A stretch of 64,000 nt of DNA from Leptospira vanthielii serovar Holland str. Waz Holland = ATCC 700522. Lineage in GTDB: Bacteria; Spirochaetota; Leptospiria; Leptospirales; Leptospiraceae. Below are positions 19,155 to 29,011 of the stretch, in pieces. The notes below the pieces were generated by a model, which saw nothing but the letters and a program-made list of their open reading frames with translations, did not search any database and was not told the DNA's origin. Each line of letters opens with the position of its first letter. The stretch's first letter is position 1. Location: NCBI RefSeq assembly GCF_000332455.1, contig NZ_AOGY02000014.1:62001-126000 (forward strand), written 5' to 3'. The translations under genes and the position numbers were made by a program.

Positions 19155-20044
19155 ACCTTAAATTTTTACTCCTTCTCATACTCGCCATGGTTTCTTGGGG
19201 AATTTCTTGGCCCATTGGCAAAATGATCGCAGGAACTGTTCCCATTTCTGTTTTGGTGTTTTGGAGATTTTTTGCCACATTTCTTTCTGTTATTCCTCTA
19301 CTTCTCGTTATGCGGATTCCCTTTAAACTCAAAACGGGAAAAGACTATTGGAATGTTTTGATTGGTGGAATCATTTATACCTTTTACAATCAATTCTTCT
19401 TTATGGGACTAAAAAACGGACTCCCTGGTGCCGGTGGAGTTCTTGTCACCACTCTCAATCCAATTGTTACATTTTTTATCGTTGTGCTAGTACAAAAGAA
19501 ACGAATTTCGAAACGACAAGTGATCGGTTTGTTTTTTGGATTTATTGGTGGCCTTGTGATTTTACAAGTTTGGAAGATTAGTATCGACTATTTATTGTTA
19601 TCTGGTAATTTATTCTTTTTGTTATGTTCTTTTGTATGGGCCACACTTTCCCTCAATAGCCAATCCACAGGAAAATCCATGTCTCCCATTACTTATAGCT
19701 TTTATGTATATGCGGTCGGGTCTACCATTGAACTCCTATTTTGTTTTAATGATCCCAGTTTTTGGAAAGTATGGGATTTGGGGTTCCATTTTTGGGCATC
19801 TATCTTTTATTTAACAGTGATTTCGACCACCTTTGGAACCACTGTTTATTTTTATGCGGCAACTAGACTTGGATCAGAAATTGCGAGTAGTTTCATTTTT
19901 ATTGTTCCTCTCTCTGCTTATCTAAGTAGTTTTTTGATCTTGGATGAAGTGATTCAAATTCCGGTGATCATTGGAGGATCTTTAGCGATCCTCGCAGTAT
20001 ATTTAATCAATTCGAAACAAAAACCAAAGGAACCGAATCTTTGA
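19151..20044 (+). CDS. EamA/DMT-superfamily permease
   Basis: A 297-residue protein with ten predicted membrane helices in two EamA repeats: MVSWGISWPIGKMIAG early, GLVILQVWKI mid, LFFLLCSFVWATLSLNSQ for repeat two, and SSFIFIVPLSAYLSSFLILDE near the end. The start is TTG at 19151, overlapping the preceding stop by 4 bases (TTGA), which argues for coupled translation. Likely a metabolite exporter; the substrate cannot be told from sequence. Confidence 0.88.
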   Translation: MNLKFLLLLILAMVSWGISWPIGKMIAGTVPISVLVFWRFFATFLSVIPLLLVMRIPFKLKTGKDYWNVLIGGIIYTFYNQFFFMGLKNGLPGAGGVLVTTLNPIVTFFIVVLVQKKRISKRQVIGLFFGFIGGLVILQVWKISIDYLLLSGNLFFLLCSFVWATLSLNSQSTGKSMSPITYSFYVYAVGSTIELLFCFNDPSFWKVWDLGFHFWASIFYLTVISTTFGTTVYFYAATRLGSEIASSFIFIVPLSAYLSSFLILDEVIQIPVIIGGSLAILAVYLINSKQKPKEPNL

Positions 20045-20523
20045 TGAAGAAGATTTCTTGGAAAAAAAGATTTAAAATTTGGTTATTTAACTTCTATCCT
20101 CCTTACGTTGGAGCTGGAATTCGCATCAAAGAAATTGCAAAAGACTTTTCCTATTTTCGTTCGGAAATGAATCTACGATTCTATAACAAAAATTATGTGG
20201 GAGTTCATTTCGGCGGATCATTGTATTCTATGTGCGATCCCTTTTTTATGTTAATCCTTTTGGAAAGATTGGGATCCGATTATATTGTTTGGGACAAAGC
20301 TGGGAATATGATTTTTGTAAAACCGGGAATGGGTAAGGCCATTGCTGAGTTTCGAATTTCCGATTCTGAAATCCAAAGGATTAAAGACGAAATCGAAGTG
20401 AAGAAAAAAGGGGATTATCTTTTTACCACTGATGTAAAAAATGAAGCAGGGGAAGTCATTGCTAAATTAGAAAAGACGGTTTACATTCGTAAACGGGGAA
20501 GGCTCCCCGTCCAGAATGGATAA
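20044..20523 (+). CDS. DUF4442 hotdog-fold protein
   Basis: A protein of about 159 residues. The DUF4442 (YiiD-like thioesterase fold) pattern is clear: FNFYPPYVGAGIRIKEIAKD, NKNYVGVHFGGSLYSMCDP with the hotdog helix, and YIVWDKAGNMIFVKPG. I use the ATG at 20044; a TTG three bases earlier is also in frame. Thioesterase activity is inferred from fold only. Placement after the acyl-CoA dehydrogenase fits a role in acyl-chain handling. Confidence 0.85.
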   Translation: MKKISWKKRFKIWLFNFYPPYVGAGIRIKEIAKDFSYFRSEMNLRFYNKNYVGVHFGGSLYSMCDPFFMLILLERLGSDYIVWDKAGNMIFVKPGMGKAIAEFRISDSEIQRIKDEIEVKKKGDYLFTTDVKNEAGEVIAKLEKTVYIRKRGRLPVQNG

Positions 20524-20540
20524 CGATCTTTAAATCGTTA
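20521..20540 (+). terminator. Short hairpin between convergent genes
   Basis: TAACGAT (20521-20527) pairs exactly with ATCGTTA (20534-20540) around a 6-base loop, starting at the DUF4442 stop codon. A TTTTTT run follows after 8 bases, inside the end of the convergent gene. A plausible but weak terminator. Confidence 0.4.
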
Positions 20541-20541
20541 C

Positions 20542-22962
20542 CTAGTATTTTTTATCTTCGTCTTCTGGAATCATGCTCGCATAATACAAAAGCAGTGCGT
20601 CATTTTTGGAATGAATCACTCGATTGGATTCTTCGATCATCTTACGTTTTTCCAAAATCTTTCTACCTTTTTCCCATACTTCTACTGGATCTTTAATTAG
20701 ATAATTTCCATCGTGACGCGAAATAAAATCTTCAACTAACATTGTACTCTGTGAGAGTTCGATAGAAAAATCATTTTCTGTTAGGATTTTGGCAACAATT
20801 TGGTTCGGTAATATTTTATGGTATTGTTTCCAACCTTTGGTGATTCGGTAACTGAGCTCTAAAGTTGGATCTTCAGTGTGTGCATATTCAGAAATAGGAA
20901 TCGGGTCACAAAACTCTACATACACATTGGATCGTTTGGCAAGAAAACCTGCCATTCCTAACTCTTCTGGAATATTACAGAACTGATTGTCTTCGGGAAC
21001 GGTTTCATAGGAGACCGAGATCGGAACAATTACTATCTCTGTTCCTGAACTACGGAATGCATTCACTGCCGTTGTCAAAAGTCCAGTTTTTACTGGCACT
21101 ATGGCTCCTGTGCGAGAACGAGTTCCCTCTGGATAAACCAGGGAGGGAATTCCTTGTTCTAACATCACTTGTGAATAAAGAGTGAGGCAGTCTAAATACA
21201 AACTGTTTCTTGTTCTTTCCCGGTCCACGGCATATGCGCCGAGGGACTTTAACATCCATTCCCAAAACGGATTGGACATTAAATTGATTCCTGCCGCATA
21301 ACGAGGAACAGGTAATCCTAAATGGAATAAAGAATAAGCAACTTCCACCGAATCTAAGTGAGATCTATGCGTTGGTGCATACAATAGATTGTATTTGGAT
21401 GAGAGAGCCTTAACTACTTCTGTTTTTCCACCAATATGCGGAATCATTGACCCTTTCAAAAAACCACCAGAGAAAAGACGAATCGGTGCCACAAAACGAA
21501 GTATGGATTCGCGAACGGTTGGGCTATAGTTGTCTGCAATTTCTGTTACATAGAATCGAACGAGCTCTTTAACTAAAGTATTCTCTTCATCTTTTTGGCA
21601 ATTTTGGAATCGTTGCCAAATTTCCAGTTCTGCTTCAAATTTAACTTCATCTAGTTTTTGTTTTTTTCGAGTGGCTTTGGTGAGTCGTTTTTGAGTGGAT
21701 TCAATGACGGCTGAAGATTGTTTTTTAACTCGAGTTACTGTTCCTGGAACATTACTGATATGTTTTAAAATCCGATCGACAAGCAGATTTTGGAAATCGA
21801 TTCCAGAGGTTAAGTTGAGTCCCACTTTTTTCTGCACAACGAGTGGTATATTTTTTGATTCTGTTTTTTTACCACAGATCAAATCTACGAGAGCATCTGG
21901 TGGTTGTTTTCTTGTAAGAACATCAAATAGAGTTCTATGTAAGGTAAAAGGAAGCCGGATTTCATTGGCAAGTTCGATAAGAATGCTGAGAGCATACGTT
22001 CCTTCTACGTTATCATGCCATTTTGTGGATTCTCTTTCAATAAAGGACCTTGGAGCAAAGAAAATTTCAATTCGATCTTTGATGCTCAGTTTTTCGCCAC
22101 CTGACAAAAGTTCGCCGACAATTTTTTGACCAAATCCTCTGTTTCGACTTTTGTTACTTGTGGCAGTGGTGATAAAATCGGCAAGGCCTGACCTTCCCAT
22201 CACAGTGTCCGGCCTTGCTCCATAACGCATCGCAAGGTCTCTTACTTCTTGAAATCCAACAGATAGAATTTCTCCAAGTAAGTTGGATCCATAACGTGGC
22301 ATGAGTGATACAATCCCACTAGCAATAGCCATTGGGTTTTTGGCTACACCTACAATTTCCATTCCCACCACATCATCAGTAACCGATGTGTGGATGAAGT
22401 TGGAAGCCAGTACTTCGGATAGGTATACGGAAGTTTCCTTTTCATAAGATCCAATATTAAAGAAACTAAGTTTCTCTTCTAGAATTTCACCGAGTAGAGA
22501 AGGGCCGTTGACCACAGCAACCGAGGCATTGGAATAGTTTCTCTCTTTTAAATAGTTTTGTAGATATTGCGAGTAAGTAATGAACCCTGTTTTTTTTCTG
22601 TTTTTGGAATCCAGAATTCCTTTGGTCAAAAAAGAAAACACATAACTATTGCTAGGTTCTAATACTTCCAAGAGAGCATGAACACTATCCATAAAAGACC
22701 GAGAAGGAACAGCTACATGGAAAACCCAATCATCCCTACCAAAAGAATCCAAACTTGATACTATATCAATGTGGTCAGGAAGATCGATGGTCTTTCCCAT
22801 AATCTCTGTTTGGCGTCGTCTTTTTAGAACTTCTACCAATTCTTTGTCTGGAATCCAGAGAGTGATAGGGTCGAACTTCTGTGCCAAAACGGAAGCGATG
22901 ATAATACCCATTGGGCCGCTTCCCAGAACTGCTTGTTTTAAGTCGTTATAGGCTATTTGCAT
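20542..22962 (-). CDS. GpsA-like dehydrogenase fused to PlsB/PlsC-type acyltransferase
   Basis: An 806-residue fusion. Residues about 8-330 match NAD(P)-dependent glycerol-3-phosphate dehydrogenase: VLGSGPMGIIIASVLA (dinucleotide loop), FSFLTKGI, EIVGVAKNPMAIASGI (conserved Lys) and MGRSGLADFITTATSNKSRN. A linker of about 120 residues precedes an acyltransferase (about 490-720) with the HX4D motif in YAPTHRSHLDSVE, GINLMSNPFWEWML, and YPEGTRSRTGAIVPVK. The combination would make glycerol-3-phosphate from DHAP and acylate it, the first two steps of phospholipid synthesis, in one chain. Both active-site sets look intact. It is divergent from the DASS transporter. Confidence 0.9.
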   Translation of the reverse strand: MQIAYNDLKQAVLGSGPMGIIIASVLAQKFDPITLWIPDKELVEVLKRRRQTEIMGKTIDLPDHIDIVSSLDSFGRDDWVFHVAVPSRSFMDSVHALLEVLEPSNSYVFSFLTKGILDSKNRKKTGFITYSQYLQNYLKERNYSNASVAVVNGPSLLGEILEEKLSFFNIGSYEKETSVYLSEVLASNFIHTSVTDDVVGMEIVGVAKNPMAIASGIVSLMPRYGSNLLGEILSVGFQEVRDLAMRYGARPDTVMGRSGLADFITTATSNKSRNRGFGQKIVGELLSGGEKLSIKDRIEIFFAPRSFIERESTKWHDNVEGTYALSILIELANEIRLPFTLHRTLFDVLTRKQPPDALVDLICGKKTESKNIPLVVQKKVGLNLTSGIDFQNLLVDRILKHISNVPGTVTRVKKQSSAVIESTQKRLTKATRKKQKLDEVKFEAELEIWQRFQNCQKDEENTLVKELVRFYVTEIADNYSPTVRESILRFVAPIRLFSGGFLKGSMIPHIGGKTEVVKALSSKYNLLYAPTHRSHLDSVEVAYSLFHLGLPVPRYAAGINLMSNPFWEWMLKSLGAYAVDRERTRNSLYLDCLTLYSQVMLEQGIPSLVYPEGTRSRTGAIVPVKTGLLTTAVNAFRSSGTEIVIVPISVSYETVPEDNQFCNIPEELGMAGFLAKRSNVYVEFCDPIPISEYAHTEDPTLELSYRITKGWKQYHKILPNQIVAKILTENDFSIELSQSTMLVEDFISRHDGNYLIKDPVEVWEKGRKILEKRKMIEESNRVIHSKNDALLLYYASMIPEDEDKKY

Positions 22963-23069
22963 AAAAAATGAACATTACGAATCGAGGGGAAATCTCACTT
23001 TATTTGTTTGCTTGAAACGATTCGAGTCTATCGAAAAAGTATCAGGAGAGTATAAATCGTCAAGTCACA

Positions 23070-24456
23070 ATGATTAGAGCTGGTATTGTATTTTCAAGTC
23101 TTGCTGTCATTCCGGCCCTTTTCGGCTGGTACCAAAACTGGCTTGGTCTTACTCGGCCACAAGAGATCAATTTAGCAATTGCCTTACTTGTTTCCTTTCT
23201 TTGGGTGACAGAACTTTTCCCTCTCTATGTTACCGGTTTTTTAGTTTTATTTTTGGAATTGGTATGGTTACTTCCGGCTTGGGGGCCAGGGGCACCAAAA
23301 ACGATTACTTTCCTCTCCTGTTATTTTTCAGAGACCATTTTACTTTTCTTAGGTGGATTTGTGATCTCTTCAGCAATCACATCCTATGGATTGGATTCCT
23401 CTATTGCTCGGTTTGTGATTCAAAAAACTAAAGGTTCAGCCTTTTTACTCGTTCTTTCTTTAGGTTTTGCCACTGCCTTTTTATCCTGCTTCATGAACAA
23501 TACTGCCACTGCGGCCATGATGTTGGGTCTTGTTTCTTCGATGATGAAGTCGTTGGAAGAGAACAATCCTTTACGAAAATCACTTCTCTTCATGGTTCCT
23601 TTTTCTGCCAACTTAGGAGGAATTGGAACACCAGTGGGAACTCTTCCCAATGTGATTGGAATTGGTTATCTACAAGAAAGAGGATTGGAAATTGGTTTTT
23701 TAAATTGGATGGGATTTGCTTTCCCTGTATTCATCCTTTCCGTCTTTGCACTTGCTATTCTTTTGTACATTGTGTACTTAAAAAAAGACAAATCTGGAAA
23801 TTCTGTCTTTTCCATCCAAGTGATGGATACAGATTTATCCCTTTCGAAACGAGATCGTTCCATTGCATTGGGTATTATCAGTATTACTATTTTCGGTTGG
23901 ATTACTTCTGATTGGCATGGAATCTCCAATGGAACTGTCGCCTTATTTCCAGTGATTGTTTTTTTTGGATTTCGACTTTTAGATTTAAAAGAATTTCGTA
24001 ACCTTTCTTGGGATGTGCTCATTCTTATGGGGGGGTGGAATTGCTCTCGGTAAGGCATTTGAAGAGACGGGGCTTGCAAAACATTTTGTTCAATTGTTTT
24101 TGTTAGGTGACTCAGGGCAATTGGGTTTGTTTTTATTTTTCTCCATTCTCTCTCTTGGCCTTTCCTGTTTTTTAAGTAACACCAGTGTCGCCAATTTAAT
24201 CCTTCCCATTACTATGGGTTTACCTGCTCATCTCATTTTGCCTGCTGCGATTGGTGCCACGATCGGTGCATCCCTTGCCATGCCCCTCCCTGTATCCACA
24301 CCACCCAATGCTTTGGCCTTCAGTTATGGTGGAATCAGAAGTCTGGAGATGTTAAAAGTTGGTGGCATCATTTCCATCATTGCATGGACCTTCTTTGTGA
24401 CTGTCGGGGGACTCATTTTACACCTCTTGGGGATTGTCGATTTTTCTAAGTTTTAA
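23070..24456 (+). pseudogene. DASS/SLC13-type anion symporter, broken by +1 in a G7 tract
   Basis: Two frames read as a single transporter. The first (23070-24053) covers most of the protein: PQEINLAIALLVSFLWVTE, FLSCFMNNTATAAMMLG and FSANLGGIGTPVGTLPNVIG are the divalent anion/Na+ symporter signatures. It runs DVLILMGG and then breaks into WNCSR and a stop. The second frame continues GGIALGKAFEETGLAKH, FLSNTSVANLILPI and MPLPVSTPPNALAFSYG to 24456. The break lies at the run of seven G at 24029-24035; six would restore one frame of about 462 codons. It could be phase variation, a recent inactivating change, or a sequencing error. Confidence 0.85.
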
Positions 24457-24504
24457 AAAAAAGACTTTTCCTCTCCCCAACTTCCATTACTCTACTTTCG
24501 AATT

Positions 24505-25077
24505 ATGCGAAAGTTTCGTTCTCTTAGATTTTTCTCCGTATTTGTACCATTTTTTCTTTTTTCTTGTTACAATTATATGAGCGAAGATGTTCCCATCATC
24601 ACAAGGCCAGACTTCAAACAACAAATTGCGATTCTTACCATTAAAGTATCCACTCCCGAAAATGATAAAACCAAACGAGAGATTACATCCATTTATACAA
24701 AATACCTAATGGAAACCGGATATTTTGGGCGTGTTCTATCGGACGGTGTCCGGGCCAGCCACCATATCGATTTGTATACAAGCGAAGTGAATGAGTATGA
24801 ACATTTCTGGATATCTTCCATATCCACATTATTTATGTTAGGTACTGTAGGACTTTTACCATCGATTTACTCCAAAGAAAGAGTTCTCCAAGCCGATTTT
24901 TATTTAAACGAAAAACTCATCGGTCGCGAGAAGTATCGTCAAAAACATTCTACTCTATTTGGAATTCCATTTATGTTTATCTGGGAAACTGGAATCAAAG
25001 AAGCGAAAACAATTCATTTTAATAAAGAAAAGAATCTAATCCACAATGTAGTTCAAGACTACAATCGTTACCTATAG
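24505..25077 (+). CDS. Hypothetical lipoprotein
   Basis: A 190-residue protein with a lipoprotein signal peptide ending VFVPFFLFSC (Cys about 21). The mature part has an N-terminal strand-helix region (QQIAILTIKVSTPENDKTKR) and a hydrophobic central stretch (ISSISTLFMLGTVGLLPSIY) that may be a second membrane contact. No family recognised. It ends 8 bases before the next lipoprotein gene, so the two are probably cotranscribed. Confidence 0.75.
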   Translation: MRKFRSLRFFSVFVPFFLFSCYNYMSEDVPIITRPDFKQQIAILTIKVSTPENDKTKREITSIYTKYLMETGYFGRVLSDGVRASHHIDLYTSEVNEYEHFWISSISTLFMLGTVGLLPSIYSKERVLQADFYLNEKLIGREKYRQKHSTLFGIPFMFIWETGIKEAKTIHFNKEKNLIHNVVQDYNRYL

Positions 25078-25085
25078 GAGACTCT

Positions 25086-25928
25086 ATGAACTTGTTACTA
25101 AAATTAAAACTTCCCACAATTCAATCGCAAACGTTGGCCATTATTTTTGTTCTGAGTCTATTTACCTTTGTTTGTAAAACTCCTGAAGTAAAAAAAACTC
25201 CTGTTGTCGAAGTGAAAAAACCAGAACCTGTAGAAAAAGTTGTGGAAGCACAGGATCCCAATTTAGCATTTTTGGAAAGTATCGAAGATGGGAGAGAGTT
25301 ACCTGATTCGGATAAGTGGAAGGTCGAACAATATGATTCATTTACAGAAGATACTTTTCCCTCCTATGCTCCTGCAAACTCAACAATTGATTTTGCAAAA
25401 GTCGATTATCCATTGTTAAATGCTGCCATTTTTTATGTTTCCTCTAAAGAGCGAAAATCTCTTGGTCTTCGTCCTTTTAAATATTCTGAAAAGTGTGAAC
25501 AAGCTGCCTTTGGACATGCACAAGATATGGTAACTTATGATTTTTATTCTCATACAAGTACGGTAAATGGGAAGGAAACCTTACGTGATCGTTTGGATTT
25601 GGTGGGTATAACAGACACTTACTCGGCAGAAAATATCATCAATTCTTTTGGAATCCAATACCAAGGGGGACGCGCTGTATTCACACCTGTCCAAAACGGG
25701 AGTCCTTTTTTTAGTTATACAAAAGCCGGAACTCCCATCCCCAACCATACGTATTTGAGTTTAGCTAAAGCTGTAGTAGAAACCTGGTTTAATTCCCCAG
25801 GTCATAGAAAAAATATCCTCAATCCCGAATTTACCTATATGGGTGCAGGGACTTCTTTTTATAAAGATAAGAAGTTTTATGACATTGATAAAGTTAAAGC
25901 TGTGCAAGTGTTTACAGCGAAACCTTAA
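25086..25928 (+). CDS. CAP/SCP-domain lipoprotein
   Basis: A 280-residue protein with a signal segment TLAIIFVLSLFTFVC (likely lipidated Cys about 30), a Pro/Lys/Val-rich linker (about 33-55), and a CAP domain (about 110-280). CAP landmarks: ACE-like CEQAAFGHAQDMVTYDFYSH, SAENIINSFG, and VETWFNSPGHRKNILNPEFT. Family members are secreted proteins of diverse function, some binding lipids; nothing more specific can be said. An AGGAG ribosome site lies 5 bases before the ATG. Confidence 0.88.
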   Translation: MNLLLKLKLPTIQSQTLAIIFVLSLFTFVCKTPEVKKTPVVEVKKPEPVEKVVEAQDPNLAFLESIEDGRELPDSDKWKVEQYDSFTEDTFPSYAPANSTIDFAKVDYPLLNAAIFYVSSKERKSLGLRPFKYSEKCEQAAFGHAQDMVTYDFYSHTSTVNGKETLRDRLDLVGITDTYSAENIINSFGIQYQGGRAVFTPVQNGSPFFSYTKAGTPIPNHTYLSLAKAVVETWFNSPGHRKNILNPEFTYMGAGTSFYKDKKFYDIDKVKAVQVFTAKP

Positions 25929-26044
25929 GGTTTTACTTTCCTGAATAGAATCAAAAAACTTAACTTACAAAAATAAGACATCAATTAGCTTAAAAGAAAT
26001 CGAACCATCCGTTTCGAATTTTCGACACAAAGGAAGATGTCTAT

Positions 26045-28087
26045 TTGGATATAAGCGAATATGATTTTTTGGCAAAACTTGCAGCTCAGATATGTGATTC
26101 GAAGATTTCTCTGATTACCACTTTAGACCAGAAAGAACCAAAAGCCATAGCCAACTATGGAATTTCACCGAGTCAACTATCTGGTCTATCGACCTTTACT
26201 TTCCAAATATTAGAACATAAAAAGGATATTGTAGTTTTTGAAAACTACCCAATCGAACAAAAATCCAATCAAAACACAGTTATAAAAACAGAATTTCCAA
26301 TCACTTTCTTTGCGGGGATTCCTTTAATGCGTGAAGATGGACTCATTTTTGGATCTGTTTCGGTTATAGATGATAAACCAAAAACTCTGAGTCCAAAACA
26401 AAAGGAACTTCTCCAAGAAATCGCCCATCGAACTACCAAAATAATTAAAGAAAAATCCAATTCTGATGTGTTACAAACAAACGAATTGATTTTATTCGGA
26501 TATTCAGAGGATGGAAAACCTTTGTCAATATTTGGCACCAAGCAAGCCATAGGTGAAATCAAAAAAATGGAAAAAAATCTTCGTATCAGTGAAGATGCCT
26601 TCCGAGAAAATTTTGATAATTCAGCCATTGGTATGGCCCTACTAGATGGAAATGGCAGATGGCTCAAGGTCAACAAAAGGGTTTGCGATATCATTGGGTA
26701 TACTGAGTTAGAACTCATGCAGCTTACCTTTCAAGACATCACTCACCCAGAGGACCTAAACGTTGATTTAACATATCTTGAGGAACTTGTTACTGAAAAA
26801 CGAAAGTTCTATCAAATGGAAAAAAGATATTTTCATAAAAATGGTAACCTCGTATACGCTATTTTAGCAGTTTCTATGGTAAAAAATGAAGAAGGTGAGG
26901 TTCTTTACTTTATTTCTCAGATCATAGATATCACAGAATGGAAGTTAGTTGAGAGAGAACTAAAAATAGCTTTATCTAAAAACCAAGCTATTTTAGATTC
27001 TAGCACTCTGGTTTCGATCATTAGCACGGATACAGAAGGTATCATTACCGAGTTTAACCATGGGGCAGAACGGATGCTTGGGTATTCTTCGGAGGAATTG
27101 ATAGGAAAGTATTCCCCAAAACTTTTTCACATTGAAAGCGAAATAGAGAATAAAGCAAAGTTACTCAATGAAGAATACAATTCGAAAATTGAGGGTTTTG
27201 ATATTTTAATCTACAATGCAAAAATTGGAAAACCGAATGCCTTGGAATGGACATATAAAAGGAAAGATGGATCAACGTTTCCTGTTCTTCTATCTGTCAC
27301 TCCAGTAAGACAAAATGAAAAAATATCAGGTTACTTGGGTGTGGCCGTTGATATTTCAGAACTAAAAAAAGCTGAAGCAGAAATACAATCTTTACTAGAT
27401 ATTACCAATGAACAAAACCACCGCTTGAAAAATTTTACTAATATTGTCTCTCATAATTTACGTTCTCATAGTTTTGGAATTAGCGGTATGATGGAAATAC
27501 TGCAAAACTCGTATCCTAGTTATTTTCAAAATGAAATGATGCAGTTATTATTTGGAGCAACCGAAAACTTAAAACGCACCATTGAAGACCTTACCGCTGT
27601 GATCAAAGTAAATCTGGCTCAAGAAAACTATGAATCTATTGATATTGGTCAGGTTGTCCAAAAAAATATTGAAAGTTTGGCCTTGCAGATTTTAGAGTCA
27701 GAATTAAAAATTGAAGTCAACCTTCCGATTCAGTTTTTGGTTCGCGGAATTCCTGCTTATTTAGATAGCATTGTGTTAAATCTGATTACCAATGCAATTA
27801 AGTACAAAACGAACGGTAGAAATAGTTTTTTAAAGATCTCCGGTTCCTATACGAATCAATTGATAAAAATCCAATTTGAAGACAACGGTCAGGGAATCGA
27901 TTTAAAGAAACATGGGGACAAACTTTTTGGAATGTATAAAACATTTCACGAGAATAAGGAAGCCAGAGGAGTCGGATTGTTCATTTCGAAAAACCAAATA
28001 GAGACAATGGGTGGAAAAATTGAGGTTGAAAGTACAGTGGGAGTAGGTACAAAATTTACTGTATTTTTACCTTATGAACAAAATTAA
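26045..28087 (+). CDS. GAF-PAS-PAS hybrid sensor histidine kinase
   Basis: A 680-residue cytosolic sensor kinase. Order: GAF (about 5-135), PAS (about 180-300, LDGNGRWLKVNKRVCDIIGY), PAS (about 315-440, GAERMLGYSSEELIGKY), a dimerisation helix with the phospho-His in NIVSHNLRSHSFG (about 467), and a HATPase (N-box LNLITNAIKYK, G-boxes DNGQGIDLK and RGVGLFISKNQ). No membrane segment is seen, so it senses a cytosolic signal. The start is TTG at 26045, 8 bases after AGGAAG (26031-26036); no ATG or GTG is available in frame. It overlaps the response regulator by 14 bases. Confidence 0.9.
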   Translation: MDISEYDFLAKLAAQICDSKISLITTLDQKEPKAIANYGISPSQLSGLSTFTFQILEHKKDIVVFENYPIEQKSNQNTVIKTEFPITFFAGIPLMREDGLIFGSVSVIDDKPKTLSPKQKELLQEIAHRTTKIIKEKSNSDVLQTNELILFGYSEDGKPLSIFGTKQAIGEIKKMEKNLRISEDAFRENFDNSAIGMALLDGNGRWLKVNKRVCDIIGYTELELMQLTFQDITHPEDLNVDLTYLEELVTEKRKFYQMEKRYFHKNGNLVYAILAVSMVKNEEGEVLYFISQIIDITEWKLVERELKIALSKNQAILDSSTLVSIISTDTEGIITEFNHGAERMLGYSSEELIGKYSPKLFHIESEIENKAKLLNEEYNSKIEGFDILIYNAKIGKPNALEWTYKRKDGSTFPVLLSVTPVRQNEKISGYLGVAVDISELKKAEAEIQSLLDITNEQNHRLKNFTNIVSHNLRSHSFGISGMMEILQNSYPSYFQNEMMQLLFGATENLKRTIEDLTAVIKVNLAQENYESIDIGQVVQKNIESLALQILESELKIEVNLPIQFLVRGIPAYLDSIVLNLITNAIKYKTNGRNSFLKISGSYTNQLIKIQFEDNGQGIDLKKHGDKLFGMYKTFHENKEARGVGLFISKNQIETMGGKIEVESTVGVGTKFTVFLPYEQN

Positions 28088-28469
28088 TTTAGCCTGTGTT
28101 GTGGAGGATGATCCAGTTCATCTTTTTTTGACAAAACAAGTCATTACTCTTTCTGGACTCGTCAATCATACCTTAGTTTGCCAAAATGGAAAAGAAGCAT
28201 ATGATATGCTTTCCTCTCGAATTTCCTTACAAGAAAGTTTACCTGAACTTATATTATTAGATTTGAATATGCCTGTATGGGACGGTTGGCAATTTCTGGA
28301 TGAATTCACGCTGATTCCAGTCATTCAGAAGATTACGATTTACATTGTCACTAGTTCTTCTAATGAAGAAGATTTGCGAAGAGCAGAAAAATACAATTTA
28401 AGAAGTAACTATATAATCAAACCAATCACTCTAGAAAAACTAAGAGAAATTATTCATCAAATGAATTGA
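28074..28469 (+). CDS. Single-domain response regulator
   Basis: A 131-residue REC domain with no output domain: acidic pair VEDDPVHLF (about 11), phospho-Asp in ELILLDLNMPVWDGW (about 62), Ser/Thr switch in IVTSSSNEED (about 94), and Lys in SNYIIKPIT (about 116). Being overlapped with the kinase gene, it is its likely partner and may relay phosphate or act by protein contact. It belongs to the Rcp1-like group of stand-alone receivers. Confidence 0.92.
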   Translation: MNKINLACVVEDDPVHLFLTKQVITLSGLVNHTLVCQNGKEAYDMLSSRISLQESLPELILLDLNMPVWDGWQFLDEFTLIPVIQKITIYIVTSSSNEEDLRRAEKYNLRSNYIIKPITLEKLREIIHQMN

Positions 28470-28525
28470 TATTTTGTGATCGGGTTCTCTCGATGTACTG
28501 TGTGCTGTGATATAAAAGGTCAAAT

Positions 28526-28543
28526 GGCCGTTAGTCGGCTTTT
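28526..28543 (+). terminator. Weak GC hairpin between convergent genes
   Basis: GCCG (28527-28530) and CGGC (28536-28539) around a TTAGT loop, followed by TTTT. It lies between the end of the response regulator and the end of the convergent EVE gene. The short stem makes it weak. Confidence 0.3.
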
Positions 28544-28546
28544 GTT

Positions 28547-29002
28547 CTACTTTCCCAGTTTGGCTATGATTTCGAATTCTTTTTTTGCCACAGGTTGAAT
28601 CGACAACCTCGATCCTTTTTGTGTTACCACCATATTCTCTAATCCTTTGGTATTTCTTAAGGTATCTAATGGAATCAGATCTTTAAATTTTGTATGGGGT
28701 TTTAAATGCACTCCATACCATCTGGGTTCTGTACCTTTCAGTTTGGGATCAAAGTATTTATGGTTTGGATCAAATTGGTAAGGGTCAGGGCTTGCTTCCT
28801 TGGCAACTTCTGCGATGCCCACAATCCCCGGCGGATCTAACCTGCTGTGGTAAAATAAAACCAAGTCACCTAACTTTACTTCATCGCGAAGATAGTTACG
28901 TGCTTGGTAGTTTCGAACCCCTTCCCAATAAGAGAGTTTTTCTCTTATTAGGTCGTCAATGGAAAAGACATCTGGTTCTGTTTTAAAGAGCCAATACTTC
29001 AT
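28547..29002 (-). CDS. EVE-domain protein
   Basis: A 151-residue protein consisting only of an EVE (PUA-like) domain: MKYWLFKTEPDVFSIDDL at the start, YWEGVRNYQARNYLRDEVKL with the base-reading pocket, GDLVLFYHS and GIVGIAEVAKEASPD. EVE domains bind modified bases in DNA or RNA; the partner here is unknown. It ends the minus-strand housekeeping cluster, 9 bases after ftsH. Confidence 0.9.
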   Translation of the reverse strand: MKYWLFKTEPDVFSIDDLIREKLSYWEGVRNYQARNYLRDEVKLGDLVLFYHSRLDPPGIVGIAEVAKEASPDPYQFDPNHKYFDPKLKGTEPRWYGVHLKPHTKFKDLIPLDTLRNTKGLENMVVTQKGSRLSIQPVAKKEFEIIAKLGK

Positions 29003-29011
29003 TAATACTTC

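Noticed and set aside
24013..24456. Separate small transporter gene
   Set aside because: It continues the upstream DASS protein exactly at the G tract; better read as one broken gene.
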